Source: an uncultured Collinsella sp.
Lineage (GTDB): Bacteria; Actinomycetota; Coriobacteriia; Coriobacteriales; Coriobacteriaceae
NCBI GenBank assembly: GCA_900541665.1
Contig: UQKV01000036.1
Coordinates: 1 to 21,524, forward strand
Direction of reading: 5' to 3'
Length of the DNA: 21,524 nt
Position numbers and translations under genes: made by a program. The notes beneath the pieces are model-generated. The model ran no database searches. It saw only the letters and a list, made by a program, of their open reading frames with translations, and was not told where the DNA came from. Shown here one piece after another: positions 15,097 through 21,524 of the stretch; the stretch's first letter is position 1; the number at the start of each line of letters is the position of its first letter.

Positions 15097-15380
15097 AATG
15101 CGTTGACGGAGAGGGTTTTGCCCGCCGTGTCGCCGGCAAGAGAGGGAAGGTCATGGGCTGCAAGCCTTCCTGCGGTGGCAAGGGCCAAGCGTTCACTCCC
15201 GAGCAGCGACCTCAACGGGCGCGCGGCCAGTGGCAGCAAAGCCTCAGTAGGGAAGCCGTGAGCCTCGCGACAAGAGGCGCAGAGTGGGCGCGGCGGGCCA
15301 GACATCCGCCGGGTCAAACAAGGTGGTACCGCGGAATTTAACCGTCCTTGGGCAATGCACATGCCCGAGGACGGTTTTTT
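15097..15380 (+). ncRNA. T-box riboswitch (tRNA-Phe sensing) with intrinsic terminator
   Basis: The leader controls pheST by sensing uncharged tRNA-Phe. The conserved T-box core AGGTGGTACCGCGG is at 15321-15334. Stem I includes TTGCC (15118-15122) paired with GGCAA (15177-15181) and a distal hairpin GGAAGG/CCTTCC (15145-15170). On its 3' side TTC (15192-15194), followed by A and CTCCCGAGCAG, sits where the specifier codon lies in known leaders such as glyQS; UUC is a Phe codon and fits the downstream gene. The terminator stem AACCGTCCT (15340-15348) pairs with AGGACGGTT (15368-15376), ending in TTTTTT, so control is by transcription termination. Confidence 0.93.
15340..15380 (+). terminator. 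Regulated terminator of the T-box leader
   Basis: A nine-base-pair lower stem, an inner GGGC/GCCC stem and a final T-run form a classical intrinsic terminator. Its 5' side overlaps the sequence directly after the T-box core, as needed for switching with the antiterminator. Confidence 0.9.
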
Positions 15381-15466
15381 GTTACCGAACCGGGCCGCGT
15401 TTTCGCAACGCCAGGCGGCGGCAGTCGTCCCGGCGAGCGGGGAACGCGAGAGACGAAAGGGAAGAC

Positions 15467-16543
15467 ATGAGTCTGATTGATGATCTGGTCAAACTCGAGG
15501 AAGAGGCCAAGGAGCTCGTTGCAGGCGCCGACGACGCCGCCAAGCTCGAGGCTGCACGCGTTGAGCTGCTCGGTCGCAAGGGCCGCATCACCGGCCTGAT
15601 GCGCATGATGGGCAAGCTCGCCCCCGAGGATCGTCCCGTGATGGGCAAGCGCGCCAACGAGATGCGCCAGCTGATCGAGGGCATGCTCGACGAGCGCACC
15701 ACCGAGATGAAGGCCGCCGCCCTCAAACACGCACTCGAGCACGATGCCGTCGACATCACGCTGCCGGGCATCCGTCCGCAGATCGGCCACCAGCACCTGA
15801 TCAAGCAGATCATCGAGGAGGCCGAGGACATCTTCTGCGGCATCGGCTACACCGTCGAGTCCGGCCCCATGGTCGACACCTCCTACTACAACTTCACCGC
15901 GCTCAACGCCCCCATGGATCACCCGAGCCGTTCGGCCCGCGATACCTTCTACGTGGTCGACAACAACCCCGGCAGCGTCGCGCACCCCGAGGCTCATGCC
16001 CACGGCGAGTCCGACGTGCTGCTGCGCACCCAGACCTCGGGCGTGCAAATCCACACCATGGAGTCGCAAAAGCCGCCCATCTACATGATCTGCCCGGGCA
16101 CCGTCTATCGTCCCGACACGGCCGACGCCTGCCACCTGCCGCAGTTCAACCAGATCGAAGGCCTGGTCGTCGACGAGGGCATCACCTTTGGCGATCTTAA
16201 GGGCACGCTCGACTACTTTGTTAAGTGCATGTTTGGCGAGGACCGCAAGACGCGCTATCGCCCGCATTTCTTCCCCTTCACCGAGCCTTCCTGCGAGGTG
16301 GACGTGAGCTGCCACGTGTGCGGCGGCAAGGGCTGCAACTTCTGCAAGCACAGCGGCTGGATCGAGATCCTGGGCTGCGGCATGGTCGACCCCAACGTCC
16401 TGATCAACTGCGGCATCGACCCCGAGAAGTACACCGGCTTTGCCTTTGGTATTGGCGCCGAGCGCGTCGCGGCACTGCGCTACGACTTGCCCGACCTCAG
16501 AATGCTCATGACGGGCGATATGCGCTTCTTGAACCAATTTTAG
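15467..16543 (+). CDS. pheS: Phenylalanyl-tRNA synthetase alpha subunit
   Basis: A 358-residue protein that holds the catalytic core of the alpha2-beta2 enzyme charging tRNA-Phe. It has an N-terminal coiled-coil (about 1-90), then class II motifs: GHQHLIKQIIEEAEDIF, LLRTQTSGVQIHTM, the motif 2 region GTVYRPDTADACH, and FGIGAERVAALRY as motif 3 near the end. A cysteine cluster CHVCGGKGCNFC before SGWIEILGCGM is common in PheS. The ATG at 15467 has AAAGGGAAG just upstream; the frame extends back into the T-box leader but that part is not translated. pheT follows after 163 bases. Confidence 0.97.
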   Translation: MSLIDDLVKLEEEAKELVAGADDAAKLEAARVELLGRKGRITGLMRMMGKLAPEDRPVMGKRANEMRQLIEGMLDERTTEMKAAALKHALEHDAVDITLPGIRPQIGHQHLIKQIIEEAEDIFCGIGYTVESGPMVDTSYYNFTALNAPMDHPSRSARDTFYVVDNNPGSVAHPEAHAHGESDVLLRTQTSGVQIHTMESQKPPIYMICPGTVYRPDTADACHLPQFNQIEGLVVDEGITFGDLKGTLDYFVKCMFGEDRKTRYRPHFFPFTEPSCEVDVSCHVCGGKGCNFCKHSGWIEILGCGMVDPNVLINCGIDPEKYTGFAFGIGAERVAALRYDLPDLRMLMTGDMRFLNQF

Positions 16544-16549
16544 GCTTGC

Positions 16550-16636
16550 CCAGGCACCCCATCTTGGCGTTCAAACCGTCGCTCGCGTACCTTTAGTACG
16601 CGTCGCTCCTCTTTCACGCCAACCTGGGGCACCTGG
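16550..16636. repeat. Nested palindrome in the pheS-pheT spacer
   Basis: The outer arms at 16550-16570 and 16616-16636 are each 21 bases and pair at CCAGG/CCTGG, CCCCA/TGGGG and TTGGCGT/ACGCCAA, with small mismatches. The centre has a perfect GCGTAC/GTACGC stem (16585-16590 and 16596-16601) with a five-base loop. A GTCGCTC heptamer is directly repeated (16578-16584 and 16602-16608). There is no T-tract, so it probably does not end transcription. It looks like a REP-type element or mRNA-processing structure. Confidence 0.75.
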
Positions 16637-16706
16637 ACAACCCTAAGGCGAACGTCTTCATTTGATATTTCCTCCCTATGCGGAGATTAAGAACTAGGAG
16701 AGCTAC

Positions 16707-19160
16707 ATGCGCGTTTCTTACGACTGGCTCAAGACCATGATCGATATTCCGGAGGATCCCAAGACCCTTTCGGACGAATATATCCGTACCGGCACCGAGG
16801 TCGAGGCGATCGACACCGTGGGCGAGTCCTTCGACCACGTGGTGACCGCCAAGGTGCTCACCAAGACCCCGCACCCCGATAGCGACCACATGTATGTGTG
16901 CTCGGTCGACGTGGGCGACAAGAACCTCGACCCCGACGGCAATCCCGCTCCGCTGCAGATCGTCTGCGGCGCGCAGAACTTTGAGGCCGGCGACCACATC
17001 GTCACGGCCATGATCGGCGCCGTGCTTCCCGGCGACGTCAAGATTAAGAAGAGCAAGCTTCGCGGTGTCGTGTCCATGGGCATGAACTGCTCCGCGCGCG
17101 AGCTCGGCCTGGGTGGCGACCACTCCGGCATTATGATCCTGCCCGAGGATACGCCCTGCGGCATGCCGTTTGCCGAGTACGTGGGCTCGAGCGACACCGT
17201 GCTCGACTGCGAGATCACGCCCAACCGCCCCGACTGCCTGTCCATGATCGGCATGGCTCGCGAGACCGGCGCCATCTTCGACCGCGATTTCCACGTTGAG
17301 CTGCCCGCCATCAAGGCCGAGACCGGCCGCGCGACCGACGACGAGCTTTCCGTCGAGATTGCCGACGAGGGCCTGTGCGACCGCTATGTTGCCCGCATCG
17401 TGCGCAACGTGAAGGTCGGTCCGTCGCCCGACTGGATGGTCAAGCGCCTCAACGCCCTGGGCGTGCGCCCGCACAACAACATCGTCGACATCACCAACTA
17501 TGTGATGATGCTCACTGGTCAGCCGCTGCACGCCTTTGACCTCGACACCTTTGCCGAGCGCGATGGCCACCGTCGTGTGGTGGTTCGCGCCGCCCAGCAG
17601 GACGAGAAGTTCACGACGCTCGACGGCGAGGAGCGCGTGCTCGACGCCGGCATGGGCCTCATTACCGACGGCGAGCGTCCCGTGGCGCTGGCCGGCGTTA
17701 TGGGTGGCATGGATTCCGAGATTGAGGACGACACCGTCGACGTGATGGTCGAGAGCGCCTGCTTCAACGCCGGCCGCACCTCGCACACCAGCCGCGACCT
17801 TTCGCTGATCTCCGACGCCTCCATCCGCTTTGAGCGCCAGGTCGACGAGACCGGCTGCGTGGACGTCGCCAATGTGACGTGCGCGCTCATCGAGGAGATC
17901 GCCGGCGGCGAGGTTGCTCCCGGCTATGTCGACGTTTTCCCCGCGCCCAAGACCATCGACAGCATTAAGCTGCGCCTGGCCCGCGTACACGCCATCTGCG
18001 GTGCCGACATCGAGCCCGACTTTATCGAGCGCTCGCTCACCCGCCTGGGCTGCACCGTCGAGCGCGACGGTGAGGACTTTATGGTCACGCCGCCGAGCTT
18101 CCGTCCCGACCTGCCGCGCGAGATCGATCTGATCGAGGAGGTCCTGCGCCTATGGGGCATGGGTCGCGTCACGGCGACCATTCCGGCTGCCAAGAACCAT
18201 ATCGGCGGTCTGACGCGCGAGCAGAAGCTTACCCGTAAGGTCGGCGAGATCCTGCGCGCCTGCGGCCTCAACGAGACCACGACCTTTGGCTTTGCCGCCC
18301 CGGGCGACCTGGAGAAGATCGGCATGTCCACCGAAGGCCGCGGCTGCCCCGTGGTGCTCATGAACCCGTTGGTCGCCGAGCAGACCGAGATGCGCCGCTC
18401 GTTGCTGCCGGGTCTGCTGCAGTCTGTGGCCTACAACGAGGCGCACGGCACGCCCAACGTGCATCTGTACGAGGTCGGCAGCCTGTTCCACGGTCGCGAG
18501 AACGCCAGCCTGCCCAAGGAGACCAAGTCCGTGGCGGGCGTGCTCTCGGGCCAGTGGAGCGAGCAGTCCTGGAACATGAAGTACCGTAAGCTGCGCTTCT
18601 TCTTTGGCAAGGGCATTGTCGAGGAGCTGCTTGCTCAGCTGCGCATCGAGAAGGTTCGCTTCCGTCCCGTCGAGGGCGAGGGCTATGCCTTCTTGCAGCC
18701 GGGTCGCGCCGCCGAGGTTCTGTCCGGCGGTACCGTGCTGGGCTGGGTTGGCGAGATTCACCCCGAGGCGCGCGAGGCTATGGGCATTGACGAGGTTGTC
18801 GTTGCCTTTGAGCTCGACCTGGACAAGCTGATCAAGGGCGCCCGCAACCAGGAGAACTACCGTGAGTTCTCGCAGTACCCGGCCGTTGAGCACGACCTTG
18901 CTATCGTGGTCGACAACACTGTGACCTGCGAGGATCTTGAGCGCCGTATTACCAGCGCCGGAGGCAAGCTGCTCGAGGATGTGCGTCTGTTCGACGTCTA
19001 CCGCGATCCCATCCGCATCGGAGCGGGCAAGAAGTCCATGGCCTTTGCGCTTACGTATCGCTCCGACGACCACACGCTTACCAGCGAAGAGGTCGAAAAG
19101 GCGCACCAGAAGATCGTTACCAAGGTGTGCAAGGGCGTAAACGGCGAGGTCCGCGGCTAG
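16707..19160 (+). CDS. pheT: Phenylalanyl-tRNA synthetase beta subunit
   Basis: An 817-residue protein, close to the usual 800. Domains in order: N-terminal strand (MRVSYDWLKTMIDIP), an OB-type tRNA-binding domain (about 40-155, with KGVVSMGM-like KLRGVVSMGMNCS), the B3/B4 editing domain (about 210-385), the B5 domain (about 405-475), the catalytic-like core, and the C-terminal FDX-ACB anticodon-binding domain from about 717 (EFSQYPAVEHDLAIVVD). It pairs with PheS in the heterotetramer. AGGAGAG lies six bases before the ATG. The gene probably shares the T-box-controlled transcript with pheS, despite the palindrome between them. Confidence 0.97.
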   Translation: MRVSYDWLKTMIDIPEDPKTLSDEYIRTGTEVEAIDTVGESFDHVVTAKVLTKTPHPDSDHMYVCSVDVGDKNLDPDGNPAPLQIVCGAQNFEAGDHIVTAMIGAVLPGDVKIKKSKLRGVVSMGMNCSARELGLGGDHSGIMILPEDTPCGMPFAEYVGSSDTVLDCEITPNRPDCLSMIGMARETGAIFDRDFHVELPAIKAETGRATDDELSVEIADEGLCDRYVARIVRNVKVGPSPDWMVKRLNALGVRPHNNIVDITNYVMMLTGQPLHAFDLDTFAERDGHRRVVVRAAQQDEKFTTLDGEERVLDAGMGLITDGERPVALAGVMGGMDSEIEDDTVDVMVESACFNAGRTSHTSRDLSLISDASIRFERQVDETGCVDVANVTCALIEEIAGGEVAPGYVDVFPAPKTIDSIKLRLARVHAICGADIEPDFIERSLTRLGCTVERDGEDFMVTPPSFRPDLPREIDLIEEVLRLWGMGRVTATIPAAKNHIGGLTREQKLTRKVGEILRACGLNETTTFGFAAPGDLEKIGMSTEGRGCPVVLMNPLVAEQTEMRRSLLPGLLQSVAYNEAHGTPNVHLYEVGSLFHGRENASLPKETKSVAGVLSGQWSEQSWNMKYRKLRFFFGKGIVEELLAQLRIEKVRFRPVEGEGYAFLQPGRAAEVLSGGTVLGWVGEIHPEAREAMGIDEVVVAFELDLDKLIKGARNQENYREFSQYPAVEHDLAIVVDNTVTCEDLERRITSAGGKLLEDVRLFDVYRDPIRIGAGKKSMAFALTYRSDDHTLTSEEVEKAHQKIVTKVCKGVNGEVRG

Positions 19161-19268
19161 GTCCTGCGCCGGATATAGGCCAGCGTCGGCTGCCGCCGAG
19201 TCTTACGTGACTGCTGTTTTCGGTATAAGGCACCGTTGAGCCTGCATATATGACACGCGCATTACATA

Positions 19269-19302
19269 ACGGCGTGCTGCTTTGTCGGCAGTGCGCCGTT
19301 TT
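19269..19302 (+). terminator. Intrinsic terminator of pheST
   Basis: ACGGCGTGCTGC (19269-19280) pairs with GCAGTGCGCCGT (19288-19299) at ten of twelve positions, around TTTGTCG, ending in TTTT. The -35 box of the nickel operon lies in its loop. Confidence 0.7.
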
Positions 19303-19310
19303 GCTATGAT
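19282..19310 (+). promoter_or_regulatory. Promoter of the nickel-uptake operon
   Basis: TTGTCG (19282-19287) and TATGAT (19305-19310) are separated by 17 bases. TG one base before the -10 makes it an extended -10. Transcription would begin near 19317, just before the operator. Confidence 0.65.
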
Positions 19311-19320
19311 AGCCCGCGGC

Positions 19321-19348
19321 GTGTTACGAATCTGACATTACGTAACAC
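19321..19348. promoter_or_regulatory. NikR-type operator
   Basis: GTGTTAC (19321-19327) and GTAACAC (19342-19348) form a perfect inverted repeat with a 14-base spacer. If the base next to each arm is counted, the match is 8-12-8. This is the arrangement described for NikR sites outside the enteric bacteria. It lies over the predicted start of transcription, as expected for repression by nickel-bound NikR. No nikR gene is in the window. Confidence 0.75.
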
Positions 19349-19405
19349 TGGCAAGGTGATTTAAGCGGCGTTGCAATTCCGTGCGCCGACAACCGGGAGG
19401 CGTAC

Positions 19406-20491
19406 ATGCACATTCCAGATAATTATCTGTCCCCGCAGACCGATGCCGTCATGGCGGTGGCAATGGTGCCCGTTTGGGTCCACTGCATCAAGAAGGTGCG
19501 CGCCACGCTCGATCGCGAGCACATGGCTTTCCTGGGCATCTGCGCCGCATTTTCCTTCTTGCTCATGATGTTCAACGTGCCGTTGCCCGGCGGCACCACA
19601 GGCCACGCCGTCGGCGGCGCACTCATCGCGTTGCTGCTGGGCCCCGAGGCCGCGGCTATCGCTGTCTCGGTCGCGCTGGCGCTGCAGGCGCTGCTATTTG
19701 GCGACGGCGGCGTTCTGTCGTTTGGCGCCAACTGCTTTAACATGGCCTTTGTGCTGCCGTTTGTCGCTGCTATCGTGTTCCGGGCGCTCAACAGCCGTCT
19801 GTACGACAAGAGCTGGGGCACCTCGGTTTCTGCCATCGTGAGCGGCTGGGTCGGCCTGTGCCTGGCGGCCCTGTGCGCTGCCATCGAGTTTGGTATTCAG
19901 CCGATGCTCTTCACGAATGCTTCGGGCGCTCCGCTGTACTGCCCCTTCCCGCTGTCCGTGGCTATTCCGGCCATGTTGATCCCGCATATGCTGGTTGCCG
20001 GCGTGGTCGAGGGCGTGGCGACGGCCGCGATCTACGGCTTTATCAAGAAGACGGCGCCGGGCGTTATCGTCGGTCCCGAGGCCGCCGATGGCCAGCTTGC
20101 CGCCGAGGGCGCTGCTGCCAAGAAGACCTCGCTGGTTCCCACGCTCATTTTGGTCGCCGTGCTCGTGGTGGCCACGCCGCTGGGCTTGCTGGCCACCGGT
20201 GACGCCTGGGGTGAGTGGGACGCCGAGGGCGCCGCGACTGCCGTTCAGGAGGCTGGCGACGACAGCCTGCGGGCTTCGGTCGGCCTCGATACTCCGACCT
20301 TTGCCGACGCGCTGCCCACGGGTGATTACCTGCAGGCCTATTCCGAGGAGCAAGGCCTTGGCTTTGCCGGCCAGGCTGCCATGTATATCCTTTCCGGTGT
20401 GATTGGTGTGGCGGTGCTCACCATCGCATTCCGTCTGATCTCGCTGACGGTTAAGGAAAGCGGTGCTCATGGCAATAGCCGAGCTGCCTAG
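19406..20491 (+). CDS. nikMN: ECF nickel transporter substrate-binding component, NikM-NikN fusion
   Basis: A 361-residue membrane protein. The N-terminus is MHIPDNYLSP, and in NikM/CbiM the amino group of Met1, with His2, binds the metal. His67 in GTTGHAVGG matches the third ligand known in NikM. Six to seven membrane helices make up the CbiM/NikM domain (about 1-215). After a linker, the C-terminal part (about 230-350) has two helices flanking an extracellular loop, as in the fused NikN subunit. GGGAGG lies six bases upstream of the ATG. Cobalt CbiM is the alternative, but the NikR-type operator and lack of cobalamin genes or riboswitch favour nickel. Confidence 0.88.
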   Translation: MHIPDNYLSPQTDAVMAVAMVPVWVHCIKKVRATLDREHMAFLGICAAFSFLLMMFNVPLPGGTTGHAVGGALIALLLGPEAAAIAVSVALALQALLFGDGGVLSFGANCFNMAFVLPFVAAIVFRALNSRLYDKSWGTSVSAIVSGWVGLCLAALCAAIEFGIQPMLFTNASGAPLYCPFPLSVAIPAMLIPHMLVAGVVEGVATAAIYGFIKKTAPGVIVGPEAADGQLAAEGAAAKKTSLVPTLILVAVLVVATPLGLLATGDAWGEWDAEGAATAVQEAGDDSLRASVGLDTPTFADALPTGDYLQAYSEEQGLGFAGQAAMYILSGVIGVAVLTIAFRLISLTVKESGAHGNSRAA

Positions 20492-21305
20492 CTGGCTTGC
20501 GACCGAGGAGCGATACGAGCCCGCGGGGGCTCGGCATCGTGTGATGCAAAAGAATGTCCTGCACCTGGCGAGCCTGCTTGAGCGGGTTCGCCTGGGTGGA
20601 GGCGCGCACGAGGGCGGGTCGATGGTCGACCGCGCCCTTTCTTGCGTTTCGGCTCCGGTGCGCCTGGTGGGGATGTTCGTCTGCGTCCTGTGCGTGTGCC
20701 TGACGCAGAGTCCGCTGTATCTGATGCTGATGGCGGCTATCGCGCTGGTGCTGGTCGCGGTGCGCCCCGCACGCGGGCTGCGTGCGACCTTTGTACCGGC
20801 GCTCGGCGCCACGGGGCTTGCAGTGGTTCTGGCACTGCCTGCCCTGCTGCTGGGCGCTTCTGCCACGGGCGCCATGCTCAAGATCGCGCTCAAGACGTTT
20901 ATTAATGTGTCGCTGGTGCTGGGTGTTTCGTGGACGCTCACCTGGAGCCGCATGTCGGCGGCGCTCAAAATGCTGCACCTGCCCGACGAGGTTATCTTTA
21001 CGTTTGACATGGCACTCAAGCATATCGAGGTGCTGGGACGCACGGCGCACGACCTGTGCGAATCGGTCATGCTGCGCAGCGTGGGCCGTGCGCCTGCGGG
21101 TTTTTCGCGCACCGATTCGCTGGCGGGTATCATGGGCATGACGTTTATCAAGGCGATGGAATGCAGTCGTGCGATGGACGAGGCCATGCTGTGCCGCGGC
21201 TTCGCCGGCGTGTATCCGGCGCCTGCACGGAGCGGCTTTGGCTGGCGCGATGCGGTTTACGCGGCCGGCGTTGCGTTGCTCGCCGTGTTGTGCGCGGTGC
21301 TGTAG
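20469..21305 (+). CDS. nikQ: ECF transporter T-component (energy-coupling transmembrane protein), NikQ/CbiQ type
   Basis: A 278-residue protein with an N-terminal cytoplasmic stretch, then membrane helices from about residue 65. The cytoplasmic coupling helices follow, with HLPDEVIFTFDMALKHI and the conserved Arg-Gly signature in SRAMDEAMLCRGFAG that contacts the ATPases. The gene overlaps the end of nikMN by 23 bases, showing translational coupling. The site AAGGA at 20453-20457 serves either GTG 20463 (spacing 5) or ATG 20469 (spacing 11), so the true start is uncertain by two codons. It couples ATP hydrolysis by the downstream ATPase to metal uptake by NikMN. Confidence 0.9.
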   Translation: MAIAELPSWLATEERYEPAGARHRVMQKNVLHLASLLERVRLGGGAHEGGSMVDRALSCVSAPVRLVGMFVCVLCVCLTQSPLYLMLMAAIALVLVAVRPARGLRATFVPALGATGLAVVLALPALLLGASATGAMLKIALKTFINVSLVLGVSWTLTWSRMSAALKMLHLPDEVIFTFDMALKHIEVLGRTAHDLCESVMLRSVGRAPAGFSRTDSLAGIMGMTFIKAMECSRAMDEAMLCRGFAGVYPAPARSGFGWRDAVYAAGVALLAVLCAVL

Positions 21306-21349
21306 CGCGGACGGTCGAACCGTCGATGTGAGTAGGGAAGGGCGACGTT

Positions 21350-21524
21350 TTGGCAAACGATACGAATAACGCGATGGGTGCGAGCGGTGCTGCCGGCACC
21401 GAGGTCACGCCGCTCATCGAGTTTCGCGACGTGGTGTTTTCCTATGCGGGTCATACGGTGATCGACGGCGTTTCATTGCGGGTGAACCGTGGGGAGCTCG
21501 TTGCTCTGCTTGGTCCTAACGGCT
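21350..21524 (+). CDS. nikO: ECF transporter ATPase (NikO/CbiO), 5' part only
   Basis: The frame runs from TTG 21350 to the window end (58 codons). It encodes an ABC ATPase N-terminus: LIEFRDVVFSYAG with an aromatic A-loop, then RGELVALLGPNG, the first part of Walker A, cut by the edge. TTG is chosen because AAGGG lies seven bases upstream and a stop codon lies 21 bases further up. ATG 21374 has no site. It is 44 bases after nikQ and completes the nickel importer. Confidence 0.9.
   Translation, partial: MANDTNNAMGASGAAGTEVTPLIEFRDVVFSYAGHTVIDGVSLRVNRGELVALLGPNG

Noticed and set aside
13817..15106. 429-codon plus-strand open frame opposite the M32 carboxypeptidase
   Set aside because: Antisense shadow that also runs through the divergent promoter region and into the T-box leader.
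16614..17990. 458-codon minus-strand open frame opposite pheT
   Set aside because: Antisense shadow with no motif; pheT is unambiguous.
19161..19405. Cobalamin riboswitch ahead of the metal transporter
   Set aside because: The spacer has no B12-box-like sequence and is too short once the terminator, promoter and operator are placed.

Overview
The window is high-GC DNA with an actinobacterial gene style. It carries a presequence-protease-type M16C peptidase, a nickel ECF transporter, a T-box-controlled pheST and a DUF4012 envelope protein. Together these suggest a gut coriobacterium, probably Collinsella or a close relative. That assignment is inferred from protein style and gene content; no search was run.

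Layout. (1) 1-2673, minus strand: most of a large zinc metallopeptidase of the M16C (PreP/insulinase) family, cut by the window edge. (2) 2674-7782: an accessory-looking stretch. A 600-base gene-free zone holds a 53-base-arm inverted repeat, a 42-base palindrome and clustered GAGAGATA repeats. It precedes an AlbA_2 (Schlafen-type)/RecG-like regulator. Then come a 163-residue orphan (minus), an HNH endonuclease with an unassigned N-terminal half, a 94-residue double-CxxC protein, and a DUF5710 protein with two CxxC pairs (minus). (3) 7979-8157: tRNA-Val(GAC) on the minus strand, with its own promoter and terminator. (4) 8389-9411: an EamA/DMT-type exporter. (5) 9561-13288: a DUF4012 membrane-anchored protein, a strong hairpin, then glmM. 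(6) 13388-14962, minus strand: M32 carboxypeptidase, converging on glmM with a shared terminator between them. (7) 15081-19160: extended -10 promoter, T-box leader with a UUC specifier and intrinsic terminator, pheS, a spacer with a nested palindrome, then pheT. (8) 19269-21524: pheT terminator, a promoter with a NikR-type operator, then nikMN, nikQ and the first part of the ATPase gene nikO.

How the genes work together. pheS and pheT make the two subunits of phenylalanyl-tRNA synthetase, with the T-box sensing uncharged tRNA-Phe. nikMN-nikQ-nikO form an ECF nickel importer that is probably shut off by nickel-loaded NikR. GlmM supplies glucosamine-1-phosphate for cell-wall precursors next to an envelope protein of unknown role. 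The two peptidases (M16C and M32) are likely housekeeping peptide degraders. The 2.7-7.8 kb stretch is the least ordinary part: a DNA-binding-type regulator behind unusual repeats, an HNH nuclease and small cysteine-pair proteins next to a tRNA gene. It could be a small defence or genomic-island remnant, but nothing in the sequence proves this.
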